Both the position numbers and the translations under genes were made by a program. From Verpa conica (lineage: Eukaryota > Ascomycota > Pezizomycetes > Pezizales > Morchellaceae), in contig JAUFSD010000003.1 in the NCBI GenBank assembly GCA_033030425.1, positions 310,001-374,000 of the forward strand: DNA of 64,000 nt, in the 5' to 3' direction. The notes below the pieces were generated by a model that saw only the letters and a list, made by a program, of their open reading frames with translations, did no database searches and was not told where the DNA came from. Shown piece by piece: positions 1 to 10,052 of this stretch (positions within the stretch are counted from its first letter, which is position 1; the number at the start of each line of letters is the position of its first letter).

Positions 1-25
1 TAAGCACGGTGATGATGAACAATTG

Positions 26-904
26 ATGACGGCATCACGTAATTCCATCGCTATGACGCAAAACATCTACCAAAACACTGCCCGTTCCTCCCCCTCCAAG
101 ATGTTATCAAAACGGCAAGGGGGTTACGATAGGGATTCCTCTAATGGCTTTGGCCCCCCTAGTTTTGGTTTCGACAACGACAACGATAACGACAACTACA
201 GCTACAACGATAACGATAGTGAAAACACAAACAACGCTTCAGGAAACAATAATATGTTTGGCGATGACGACGACTCTGATACTACAAATAATCTAGTTAA
301 TATGTATTTCCTCATCCTCGCGGCCTTTGTGATCCTGCTACTATTCGGGTTATGGTACTGGCGCCGTGGGAAGAAGTTGAAACGGATAGCGTCTCTGGGG
401 AGGCGAAGAAATGCTTTACAGCAGGATTTGGAGATGGGGAGGAGGCGTGAGAGGAGTGGGTGGTTGATGGGGATGAGAGGTGGGGCGAGGAGGGAGGAGG
501 GGGTTGATGAGAGGGGTGAAGCGCCGCCGCCATATACTGCCACTACTACTACAGAGGGGACGTCGGGTGGGGATTTGGCCGTTCCGCCAGCGGCACATGT
601 GAGGGATGGAGGGCCAGAACTGCCGAAGTATGAGGAGTTGACGAGGGAGGAGCAATTGGCGAGGACACCCGAGGGGGAGTTGGTGGGTACGAGGGTTGAG
701 GAGAGGGAATTATCGAGAGAGAGCTCTAACTCTAGCGCGAGAACCGAAGAAGGTATGGGGCAAGAGTTGGTCCGAGAGCCTAATGTTATATCCAATCCTC
801 GGTCCGAAGAGAATGGCGGTGGGGGAGCTACTGATGCTGGTATACCGAATTCAGGTACGGTTAATGCCAGGGACGTTGCTCCTGGAGGGACCGATAGGGC
901 GTAA
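26..904 (+). CDS. RCR-like single-pass membrane protein with PPxY motif
   Basis: Single-exon protein of about 292 residues, open to the left edge of the window, so an upstream exon is possible. An Asn/Asp-rich N-terminus precedes one membrane segment (about residues 93-112) followed by a basic stop-transfer stretch. The cytoplasmic tail carries APPPYT (PPPY about 167-170) and LPKYEEL (about 199-202), which are PPxY- and LPxY-type ligands for WW domains. This layout (short outer part, one helix, basic patch, GW motif, PPxY tail) resembles the fungal RCR family (Congo-red resistance, chitin synthesis regulation), whose members recruit the Rsp5 ubiquitin ligase to membrane cargo. Family assignment is inference from layout and motifs. 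The ATG at 101, which opens with MLSKRQ after a pyrimidine-rich stretch, may be the true start; the ATG at 26 is the first available. Confidence 0.6.
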   Translation: MTASRNSIAMTQNIYQNTARSSPSKMLSKRQGGYDRDSSNGFGPPSFGFDNDNDNDNYSYNDNDSENTNNASGNNNMFGDDDDSDTTNNLVNMYFLILAAFVILLLFGLWYWRRGKKLKRIASLGRRRNALQQDLEMGRRRERSGWLMGMRGGARREEGVDERGEAPPPYTATTTTEGTSGGDLAVPPAAHVRDGGPELPKYEELTREEQLARTPEGELVGTRVEERELSRESSNSSARTEEGMGQELVREPNVISNPRSEENGGGGATDAGIPNSGTVNARDVAPGGTDRA

Positions 905-1967
905 TTATTACGGCAGGTGTTAATTTCACCAAGATTAGATTCTGAAGTTCGGCGTTTTGTATCTTTTACTCGCGAAGGGAATTGGTGTTTGAGGCTTGAT
1001 TGGGTGGTTGGCTGGTTGGCTGGTTGGTTGGTTGAGGCCTTTTTAGAAGATTACGACCCTTTGCTCGTTTCGTCTTTCTTCTTTTTTCGTGTTCATATGG
1101 TCGATAATGGGATTTCACAGTTGATATCATGTATAAAGATACGCTCTTTTTTTACTTTATTTGATTTACTTTTTATTTTTTGTTTCCGTTTCTTCATCTT
1201 ATTTTTATGAGCGCTTACGAGGGGGAGGGGGATTATGAAGGATTATGAAGATGTTTGATACAGACGGGAGCTTAATATAGCCATTTCCTCTTGTCCTCAA
1301 GGATCTACAGAAGGACCTGGCGGTGATGATGGCGGTGAAGGGCTTCAATGTTTGATCACTGGATCGCTCTCACACACTCTCACGTCTTCACGTGTGTCTC
1401 AAAGCAACGAATGGCGGCTCTGCTCATCCCTGCCGAAAACACGAAGGCGCCAACAGACAGATAGCCAACTGTTACTTGTTGAGTTACCTCGGTAGCAGCC
1501 ATTCTCGGCTTCAGCTTTGTCCTTTTGTTGTGTGTCTGTCTGCCTGCCTGCCTGCCTGTTACTGTTACTGCTGTTACTGCTGCTGTTACTACTGTGATTA
1601 CTGCTGTGATTACTGTTACTGTTACTGTTACTACTGCCTGCCTGTTTGACTGTTTGACTGTTTGACTGCTTGACTGCTTGACTGCTTGACTGCTTGACTG
1701 CTTGACTGACCGCCTGCCTGCTTGCCTGCCTGCTTGACTGCCCGCTTTACCTGCTGCCTTCCCTCTTTATATTAGCTACCCTCCCCCCTCCCCTCACACC
1801 CTCCTCCCTCCCCCCTCCCCGGATTTAACATGTTGCGCTACCCTCGAACTCTCGGAATTCAATCCCCGCCCCGTCACAGTCACCAACAGCAACAACAAAT
1901 AAACTCTCCACCACCATCAAGAACCACCAACCTCCAGTCCCACAACGACGACCAGATCGAACACACA
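905..1967. other. Intergenic region and 5' leader of the isomerase gene
   Basis: No gene is supported here. It holds a short GGTTGGCT-type tandem run near 1005-1034, a larger microsatellite block at 1534-1742 and a C/T-rich tract at about 1775-1825 that looks like a fungal core promoter. Translations of the repeat give only Cys/Tyr-rich artefacts. Confidence 0.6.
1534..1742. repeat. Compound microsatellite (TGCC, TGTTAC and TTGACTGY units)
   Basis: Adjacent short tandem arrays are visible: TGCC units, then TGTTAC and related TGATTAC units, then an 8-base unit GACTGTTT/GACTGCTT repeated about eight times, ending in TGCC/TGCT units. All units share a TG-C/T skeleton, as expected from slippage and drift of one ancestral repeat. 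It lies upstream of the isomerase gene. Confidence 0.85.
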
Positions 1968-3342
1968 ATGTCCCCACAGAAAAACACACGGTCAATGAGC
2001 CCGGCATCCCTCGCGATGCCGCCTCCTCCCCCACCAAAGCCAAAGAGCGTGACGATGGAGGAGGCCCCGACCTTGCATCGTAAGAATAGTAAGCCGATCA
2101 TGACGCCGCCGGAGGCATATGCGGGTTATAGACATTTCAATGTCACGGTGCCGGCTCCGGGGGTTGCACATGTTGAGATCAATAGGCCGGAGAAGTTGAA
2201 CGCTTTTTATAAACTGTGTGTATAACCTTTTCTTCTTCTTTCCCATCTTGATGTTTCTTTCTTTCTCTCTTTTTCTTTCTTTTTCTACACACAAACACAC
2301 ACACTCTCTATATTTCTTCCTGAGTGGGTAGACGGCTAATATGGAAGTGAGAGAGGGGAAATCTACAGTATGTGGGATGAATATGGCTCCATCTTTGATC
2401 GCCTCTCGGGTGACTCTTCGGTCCGTTGTATCGTCCTCTCCGGCGCCGGCGAGAAAGCATTCACAGCTGGCTTGGACCTGGAAATGAATATGGAGATGGT
2501 AGGAGGACGTGCAAAGGGTGATGACGAAGCACCCATCGACCCAGCACGTAAAGCCTGGGCTCTCCGAAAACATATTCAAGAGTTTCAGAATGCCATATCA
2601 GCGGCTGAGAGATGTGATAAACGTATGTTTATTATTCCCTTCTTTTTTTTTTTTTTTTTTCGTTTTTTTCATTTTCATTTTCATTTTTTCGTTTGTTTTT
2701 TGTTTGTTATATTTATTTTTTTGGTGATGACCAATTGTGTGCGCGTATTAACCGCCGTTTTGATTGAATATAGCGGTCATCTCCGTGCTTCATGGCTTCT
2801 CACTGGGGTTGGCTATCGATATTGCGTGTGCGACTGATATCCGTATCTGCGCGAGTTCCACCACGTTCGCTGTGAAGGAGGTCGACATCGGTCTTGCTGC
2901 CGATATCGGTACTCTCTCGCGTCTGCCAAAGGTTGTCGGGTCGCTGTCGTGGGTGAAAGACGTGACCATGACTGCGCGTTTCTTCGGCGCCGAGGAGGCT
3001 CTGCGCGTGGGCTTGGTGAGCGCCGTGTATGGGAGTAAGAAGGAGGCTCTTGAGGCGGCCATGAGGCTGGGGGTCACTTTGGCGGGGAAGAGTCCAGTCG
3101 CTGTCCAGAGTACAAAAGCACTGGTCAATTATAGTGTTGGAAGGAGTGTACAAGATGGTTTGTCTCTAATATTCATAGAAGTAAGGGGAGTGCTTTTTTT
3201 AGAAAATTTTATTAATGTGATGCGTACTTTAGGCTTGCTGTATACCCAATCTTGGAATGCGTCCGCGCTACAGACTCAGGACGTGCCGAATGCGATTAAA
3301 GCGACTATGCAGAGGAAGAAACCGACATTTTCAAAGTTGTAG
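1968..3342 (+). CDS. Peroxisomal delta3,5-delta2,4-dienoyl-CoA isomerase (enoyl-CoA hydratase family)
   Basis: Exons 1968-2215, 2369-2622, 2774-3157 and 3233-3342 join to 331 residues. Crotonase-fold features are in order: INRPEKLNAFY near the N-terminus, the SGAGEKAFTAGLDL CoA/oxyanion loop, KPVISVLHG across the intron-2 junction, and EVDIGLAADIGTLSRLPKV. That last motif carries the Glu and Asp pair that marks dienoyl-CoA isomerases (ECH1/DCI type) rather than hydratases. The protein ends in SKL, a canonical type-1 peroxisomal signal, so it probably works in peroxisomal beta-oxidation of fatty acids with odd-position double bonds. Exon 1 starts at the ATG at 1968 because the in-frame ATG at 1830 sits in leader-like sequence and would add a long low-complexity tail; that start remains possible. 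Confidence 0.88.
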
Positions 3343-4384
3343 AATTTACCCTCTTCCTCCATCCTTCTCTTTTTCTCTCAATTATGATTTTCTTCGCTTT
3401 ATCTCAGTCCGTCTCTGGTTGTTCTCTTTTATATTTGTTTTCTGCTTTCTCTCTTTTTTCTTCTCTCTGCTGTTATTTTTTGAACATTCATGAAGGAGGA
3501 AAGCGTTGTTTATCATCTAGTAGGTGATCTAGTCTAGTACGTGATGTGGTGATGTGGTGATGTTGTGCTTTGTATGCCTGTATGAGATTAAATTGTATGA
3601 ATTGCGTACGTTTTACGCGCGCAAAAAAAAACCCTCCCTCCCCTTCTTCTCTCAAATGCCTTGTTAAGAGTATGGTATAAGAAAAAGAAACGAAATATCT
3701 TTTGCTTCCCTTTCTCTTTTTTCTTATGTGCTAGTATACTGTTATCAGCCCGCATTATCCTCTTTCAAGCCTACTTATAAGGGAGGGGGGAATAAGAAAA
3801 ATAAAATAAGTTAGTACCATTACTATACTAGCTAGTTCCTACATCCGTAACTCTCTGTGCTACCAAGTTTGGATCTTCACGGCATCTCACTCGTAAAACT
3901 CATGACAACGTGACAACATCCGAGAGTGCGTAGAAGCAGAGAGGAGGGGAGCATGTGGGAGGGGGAGATGGGACGCGTAGCCTATTCTGTGATGTTGGTT
4001 TCTTAAGGCTGGCTGAAACATCTATAATGTAAACAGGTATCACTTTTGTCCAAAGTAGGAAATTAACAGGAATATATATTTTGGCAAAAGAAAAAAAGTT
4101 CTCGATAAGGCCTAGACGAAGATTTTGATAATACCAACTTAAAAAAAGTAAAGCGTAAAGCTACATGTAGTAAACCTTATCTGGCTACTAGGAGAAGTTT
4201 GGAAGATACATAAATGAATATGAGTTTTGAGTCCAGAAACTAAGGGGAAAAGTAGAGGAGACACACTAGAAACACATCTGTATTGACCACGTGCGTCAAC
4301 AGCTCTAATTTCAAGTAATAATAATTGCATCAGCACAGGAATCAAGGGCCGTCAAGCACCAAGAAGCTTCTCACAGCCAATCAA
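3343..4384. other. Intergenic region between convergent genes
   Basis: This is the shared 3' side of the isomerase (plus strand) and the CCCH gene (minus strand). It contains pyrimidine-rich and A-rich runs consistent with 3' UTRs. No further gene or repeat was recognised. Confidence 0.5.
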
Positions 4385-6106
4385 TCAATCAGACAGAGAG
4401 ATCAACTGCCCCTCAATCATCTTCTTCCTCCGATCTATTGCCGCAAATTCTATATCTGAATCATCATTCTCTTCGAAACTAGAATTAGACCCCGAGCTTC
4501 TAGCAACTCCAAATGAGCTTTTTACATCTCTTCCCACAGATCTCTCGCCTCTCTCCTTTTCATTGGTAGCTTCTTCTTTCTCATGGCCCCCACCATCATT
4601 GTTGGCGGGAGCCTTCTTCGACCTTGACGGGAGCTTACTACCCCTCCATCTCGATGTTCCCTCAGGCCGCTCGTGCGAGAATTTGCAGGCGGGCCAGTAA
4701 TCACATTCACCGAACCGCAAGAAAAAAGTGCAGTGTGTTTTGATGTGTTTTGCTGGGTCGGTAGAAGAGAGGGTGCGCCCAGGAGTGGGACATGTGATTA
4801 TCGGTGAGATTTGCAAGGCCATTAGGCGCTAGGGGTAGGGTTATAAATGTTAGTTTTTTATGAGCTCTGGTTGTGGACAGAGCAAGGTATGAAAGTGGGG
4901 GCAGGAGTGGGGGAGGAGTATTTCAAATCACTAAAATTAGTACCGTAGGCTATAGTGTGGGGTCTATATATGTACCTTTTTCTCACTAACGACTTCATCA
5001 CTGCTATTATCTGCTAGTACTTTATTTTCATTTATCTTTTCTGTTCTACGCCATTTGCCGTCTAGTTTTCTACTCCTCGCAGAGCTTGCATAGGTGTCGA
5101 TTTCCCTTAAAGATGTATATTTCTTGTCATCGAGTCCTAGTCCGAGTGCTTGTCCCGGTACTCTGGTTGAGCCGTCTTTGTCTTTCTCCGTGGAATCATG
5201 AACGTAGAAACAGTCTTTCCCACGCTTGCAACCAATCCTTCTATGGAAATAAGCGCAAGGTTCCGTCGATTTGGGACTTTTTGAGTGCCGAGTTTTTTGG
5301 CGCATCACTGGATCAGGTTCAGCGTCACCATTACCGCCAATGGAAGACAGATCCCCATATTCACCGATGGAAGTATATGAGGTTTCATCAGACGAGCTCT
5401 CCCCATCGCTTGGGTCCTCGTTGGCACGGTGAGTAAAAGGTTGGCCGCTCTTTGTAATGGATTGTATGTCGTGGCGGAAGGCGCACAGGCAACTGCCAGA
5501 GAGAGAGTATGTGGGGCATGATTTGGCAGTGGATACTGAGGGAATTATGAACTGGGTAGAAAGGGGATTTGGTTTCTTATCTTGCGGATGCAGCTGGACG
5601 TAGGGTGGGCTACTTTTTGATGACGATGATACAGGTATATGGATTTCTGTGAAGGACGTAGGGAAGATATTGGGGTGCAAGATATGAGTTTGGGCTGCGT
5701 CATGGGTGTGATCTGTAACTGATGTTTCAGGGGAGAATTGTGTAGAGTAGGGGGGAAAGAAGCTCGGGGATAGGGCTTGGTCTTGATGTTGAACCACGCC
5801 ATTGGGATTTTGCGGTGTGGTTTCCGGTGTGGTTTTTATTACTGCTAGTGCCGATCGTTTTCTGAATTGAATTGCAGCGGGCTCAAGTACTGTTTCGGGT
5901 CTTTCTGGCCAACGTGGTGAAAGGGAATGTGATATTTCCTGAAGAAGGGGTATTCCGCTAATTATGTCCAATGGTGGAAGCACAGTGACCGCCTGTGGGA
6001 GATTATCTACGGCGACAAGGGGTAGTATTTTCCCGTTCTTTCTGAGGAGGAGATAGCCATAACGGAGTTGAATATTGGTAGGTGAATTTGAAGAGGTAGA
6101 TGCCAT
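4385..6106 (-). CDS. CCCH (C-x8-C-x5-C-x3-H) zinc-finger protein
   Basis: Two exons, 4976-6106 and 4385-4828, join in phase 0 to 524 residues. The 147-nt intron has donor AAG|GTACAT, branch AACTAAC and acceptor CCCTAG. The N-terminus (RYGYLLLRKNGKILPLVAVDNLP) resembles the start of a fungal CCCH family whose members open with a short beta-rich segment and carry RNA-binding-type fingers further on. Two complete fingers are visible: CAYFHRRIGCKRGKDCFYVH in exon 1 and CTFFLRFGECDYWPACKFSH in exon 2. A third, more N-terminal motif (CPTYSLSGSCLCAFRH) has only one residue between its second and third Cys and may not bind zinc normally. The C-terminus is basic/acidic and probably disordered. The start at 6106 is chosen over an upstream in-frame start because the conserved segment begins just after it. 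A role in RNA binding is inferred from the fold only. Confidence 0.75.
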
Positions 6107-7148
6107 GATTGGAGTATGAATTTGGGGGGGAGATGAATTAGTAAGTATTGTGGTATATAGCACCCTCACTATAGATGGGTAGTGGTATGAGATATTGTGT
6201 AGTAGAACGAAGAGATCTGGAGGTTGTAAGTGTTTATCATGGGAAAGGTCTTCAGAGGGCATAGATATATAGAGAAAATTTCCCTCAATTGTGTTTTTTT
6301 CATTTGTTTGTTGAATTGTTCAGGCACACAACATGGAATCACCATGAGGATGCTAGAGTGGCAATAGTAGGTTACAACCGAAAGGTGGGGTTTCTATTCT
6401 CCTAGGCCCACTTAATATACCAGTTTAATGCTAGATGGCTGATTGCCTTGATTGTACTTAGTTCTTGTTGCTTTGAGATTGTAAAGTTGATGATGGCTGG
6501 CCTGAAGGGTTGGTAGTTGGAGGAATGTTGGTGATGTTTTATGATGCGGATATCCGAAATGGTTGTCCCGGTTGTGTGCGGCGTCGGTTTGCAGCACCCG
6601 ATCAAACAAAACCAGACTGAGTGGCTGGTGATTATCACCTCACTCTCCTCCCACTAAGTGAAGAAACTCAACTTGCACTTTCAAATCCTCAACTGGCACC
6701 AAACATTGAATCCCCTGACTGAATTCTATGTGATGGCCCTCTTGTGGACTGACCTGCAGAAGCTTCAAACTCATACGTGGTAATGTTAGGTACATGTAGT
6801 TTTTCCGGTGGCATAATTTCCAGGGTCCTTGTGGTCTCTGCTTCATCCCACTCACCGCCCTCCCCCTCCTCACCCCCCTTAGGAGCCTCAAATCAAATTA
6901 ATGTCTCTTTCCGCCGAGAGTGACTCAGTCTCTCCAGTCCTTCGGGATCACCGCTCAGAAAACCGTAGTCGTACAGCTTTCGTGCTTTCTCATTGATTGT
7001 CTGACGGCAAGAAATAAAATAAAGGCTGGCTAAAATCCCTCTTTTCCATACCTTTCCTTCTCGCCTCCTTATATTTTTTTTTCGTAATATTCTCAGACCT
7101 TCTCTTGCTAGCCCAGTATATGCCACAAACACCACAGATCACGCAGCA
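6107..7148. other. Divergent promoter region
   Basis: This separates the CCCH gene (minus) from the fusion gene (plus). Minus-strand reading frames at 6640-6891 and 6893-7135 are open but show no recognisable domain, and the second has no ATG. No gene is called. Confidence 0.45.
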
Positions 7149-10052
7149 ATGTCTCCCCGCAGCGCCCTCCTCATCCTAGGTATTCAAAATGAATTCCTCG
7201 ACCCCCAAATAGGTCGGTGTATCATGGCCCCCACGGAACCAAACTTTGTCGAGAACATCAAATCCTTTGTCCCGCACTTTCGCGCCAACGGTGGCGACGT
7301 CATCTGGGTGCGGAGCGAATACAAAAAAGCACGTGATTTTATCGATCCTCGCAACGATGAGACTGTCCTTATAATCAATGATGACGACTCCTCAGATTCT
7401 GAGCCTGAGAACAACGACAATAATAATAAAAGTACTGGGGGTGGTCTAAGGCCACGAGCAGGTTCTAGCCCAGGAAAACCGAAGCTTGTAAATGGTGCAC
7501 GACCTCCGCTACGGACTGACGCGTTCCTGGCAATTGAGAGCCAACATCCTCCATGTAAGCCGGGAACCCCCGCGTGCGAATTTCACCAGTCTATTGATTC
7601 GACTATTACCTCACCACCGGACCGGATCTCGGTGAAGACATGGTTCTCGGCGTTCAAGGAGACGAATCTCCTCGAGACCCTCCGGGGAAGGTTCGTCTCG
7701 GAGTTGTATATCTGTGGGGTTCTCACCAATATCTGCGTTCTTGCTACAGCGGCCGATGCAGCAAAACATGGACTTAATGTATATGTGTTGCAGGATTGTC
7801 TAGGTTACAGGAATAAAACAGCCCACGAGCAGGCTCTGAGAGTTATGGCTGTTGATTATGGAGTAGGGGAGGAGCAGAGTGTGTCTCTCATAAGGAAATG
7901 GAAGAAGAAAAAGGGAGATAACGGTATTAATGATAACGGCTCGGCGGGTATCCAGTTAGGAGCTACAAATATTTCGAAGGAGCAATTGGTAGCTATGGTT
8001 GAGGGCTTAAAGGTGGGTGGTGACAATGTGAGTGCTAAGGTAGCCGGAGAACCATCTAGTACTGTCAAAGGGGAAACAAAAGAGATGGAAGAGAGTAATG
8101 CAGTTGATTCTCTGGCAACGATCACTGAAGAAGGAAATTTATTAAAGAAAGTAACGGAAACGAGCTATGCTCAGAGAGACCAGGAAGCTGATGTAGAGGA
8201 AAAGGATAAAGATGAAGGAAGTAAGGAGGGAAAAAAGAACGAAGGAGAGAGGAAAGATGAAAGGATATATAGAGAACATAGAAAGAAGAAATCTCACGCA
8301 AGCAATTCGAAGCGCGACAAGCCGAACCCAATCCCCCAAAGCGGCAGTCATTCCGGCAGTACCAGGTTCGATTCGAAATCTCCCGTAATGGGAGAAGGGG
8401 ACATACTTGGTGAAGGCGATTCTATGCTAGTCAATAATATCCTACCGAGGTTCCTTTCTAAAATCGCATTTGAGAAGCTAAAGAAGGAAGTGTCCTGGAG
8501 AACTATGTATCATCGTGGTGGCGAAGTTCCAAGAATGGTTGCTGTGGAAGGGGTGATCGATGATGATGGAAGGTATGCTCGGTACAAATATATTTGTATT
8601 AGTTCTTACTTCACAACTAACGTAATTTCAAGTTTTCCGATATATCGTCACCCAGCTGATGAATCGCCTCCCCTATTTCCATTCTCGCCGACAGTACAGC
8701 TCATTGTGGAAAATGTTCAAAAAGTCCTCAAACATCCTGTCAACCATGTTTTAATTCAGCACTATCGCGACGGCAATGATTACATCTCTGAGCACTCCGA
8801 CAAAACTTTAGACATTGTGCGAGGATCTAAGATCGTCAACGTCAGTCTGGGTGCCCAGCGAACAATGGTCCTTCGGACAAAGAAAGACGCCGCAATAAAA
8901 AAAGCTGCCGAATTAACACCACGAGAGCAGTCACAGCGACAAGAAGGTGCTGGTCCAGAACGAAATACCCAGCGTATCCCACTTCCCCACAACTCAATGT
9001 TCGTTCTGGGCCTTGAAACGAACAAAAAGTGGCTCCACGGGATCCGTCAAGACCGTCGTATTCCAACCCTCAAATCTGCCGAGGAAACCTCCTATAATGG
9101 TGAGCGGATCTCCCTAACCTTTCGCCATATTGGGACTTTCCTTTCTGCCGACGAAAAAGAAATATGGGGCCAAGGTGCGGTCTCAAAGTCCAGAGATGAT
9201 CCGCGACCCGTTATCAACGGCGACCACCCGGACACAGAAAGGTTGATTGGGGCCTTCGGCTCCGAGAATCATCAGAGTGACTTTGACTGGGATACATCCT
9301 ACGGTTCTGGCTTCGATGTTCTACACTTCGTTCCACAGCTACCAAAACTCTTCTTTGTGAAAGATGACGTCCATAGCAACCAAGTCCTTGTATGCCTTGT
9401 GGAGAAAGGGATAGAGTTCAAACGTCACGAGCTCGAATCGGGCGAAATAAACCTGCTCTCCTACCGTGCCTTGAACCCCCGGGGCACCACCCCCGTCTTT
9501 GTCGATGTTGACCGCGAGAAAACAATAGTCTGCGAATCGCTCGCAATCCTACAGTACCTAGAAATGTTCTATCCTTCCAAAGATCCGGAGAAGTTTCTCC
9601 TTCCCTCCCTTACCGATGAGAGGGCCTCCTTCGCGAAGGTTTTGCAAGTGATGCAGGAAAGTGAAAAGCTACATAGCATCCTAGAAACTGACAACAAAAG
9701 AGCAATTACAGCAGAACTGGAGATCTGGAATGAATACCTTATTAAGACGCAGAGGTATATGGTGGGCAATGATATTACGCTTGCTGATATCGCAGTATTT
9801 CCGATTATTGAGCACTATATCGGACGGACTGCATCAAATTTTCAGGGAAGATGGGATGCGTTGACGGCATGGAGAAGTTTCATGATTGACAGAGAAAGTG
9901 TGAAGCTATTGTTTGGCACGGAGTTCAAAGAGGAGGAGACCAAGCTGACAGAGGGTTTGGAAAAGACGATGGCAGGATTGAAGTTGCAGGCTAGGGAGGA
10001 GCACGAAGGGGAAGAGACGAATGTTTGTGAAAAGGCAGTGAAGAATACTTGA
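7149..10052 (+). CDS. Three-domain fusion: isochorismatase-like, AlkB-like 2OG-Fe(II) oxygenase and glutathione S-transferase
   Basis: The frame is open for 967 residues. Residues about 1-250 form an isochorismatase-like fold, with Lys163 (SVKTWFSAF) and Cys196 (GVLTNICVLAT) in the family positions. The usual first catalytic Asp is Gly11 (ILGIQNEF), so hydrolase activity is doubtful. A charged linker follows. Residues about 430-690 are AlkB-like: iron ligands H549, D551 (HSD) and H630 (WLHGIR), and the 2-oxoglutarate/structural arginines R653 and R659 (RISLTFR). Residues about 735-945 are a GST, with thioredoxin-like NPRGTTPVFVD and CESLAILQYLE, then a helical half with DITLADIAVFPIIEHY. Bases 8582-8632 look like a 51-nt in-frame intron (GTACAA donor, ACTAAC branch, CAAG acceptor); if removed, the protein is 950 residues. 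An oxidative demethylation or alkylation-damage role is inferred from the AlkB and GST parts; the substrate is unknown. Confidence 0.85.
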   Translation: MSPRSALLILGIQNEFLDPQIGRCIMAPTEPNFVENIKSFVPHFRANGGDVIWVRSEYKKARDFIDPRNDETVLIINDDDSSDSEPENNDNNNKSTGGGLRPRAGSSPGKPKLVNGARPPLRTDAFLAIESQHPPCKPGTPACEFHQSIDSTITSPPDRISVKTWFSAFKETNLLETLRGRFVSELYICGVLTNICVLATAADAAKHGLNVYVLQDCLGYRNKTAHEQALRVMAVDYGVGEEQSVSLIRKWKKKKGDNGINDNGSAGIQLGATNISKEQLVAMVEGLKVGGDNVSAKVAGEPSSTVKGETKEMEESNAVDSLATITEEGNLLKKVTETSYAQRDQEADVEEKDKDEGSKEGKKNEGERKDERIYREHRKKKSHASNSKRDKPNPIPQSGSHSGSTRFDSKSPVMGEGDILGEGDSMLVNNILPRFLSKIAFEKLKKEVSWRTMYHRGGEVPRMVAVEGVIDDDGRYARYKYICISSYFTTNVISSFPIYRHPADESPPLFPFSPTVQLIVENVQKVLKHPVNHVLIQHYRDGNDYISEHSDKTLDIVRGSKIVNVSLGAQRTMVLRTKKDAAIKKAAELTPREQSQRQEGAGPERNTQRIPLPHNSMFVLGLETNKKWLHGIRQDRRIPTLKSAEETSYNGERISLTFRHIGTFLSADEKEIWGQGAVSKSRDDPRPVINGDHPDTERLIGAFGSENHQSDFDWDTSYGSGFDVLHFVPQLPKLFFVKDDVHSNQVLVCLVEKGIEFKRHELESGEINLLSYRALNPRGTTPVFVDVDREKTIVCESLAILQYLEMFYPSKDPEKFLLPSLTDERASFAKVLQVMQESEKLHSILETDNKRAITAELEIWNEYLIKTQRYMVGNDITLADIAVFPIIEHYIGRTASNFQGRWDALTAWRSFMIDRESVKLLFGTEFKEEETKLTEGLEKTMAGLKLQAREEHEGEETNVCEKAVKNT

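Noticed and set aside
1392..1649. Cys/Tyr-rich open frame
   Set aside because: It is a translation of the TGTTAC/TGCC microsatellite.
4385..4822. Separate small CCCH gene starting MALQISP
   Set aside because: A consensus intron joins it in frame to the upstream CCCH exon, so one gene is the better explanation.
6893..7135. Possible small minus-strand gene with an intron (KARKLYDYGFLSGDPEGLERLS)
   Set aside because: The peptide looks protein-like and an intron can be drawn, but no ATG exists in frame and I recognise no family; evidence is too thin to call a gene.
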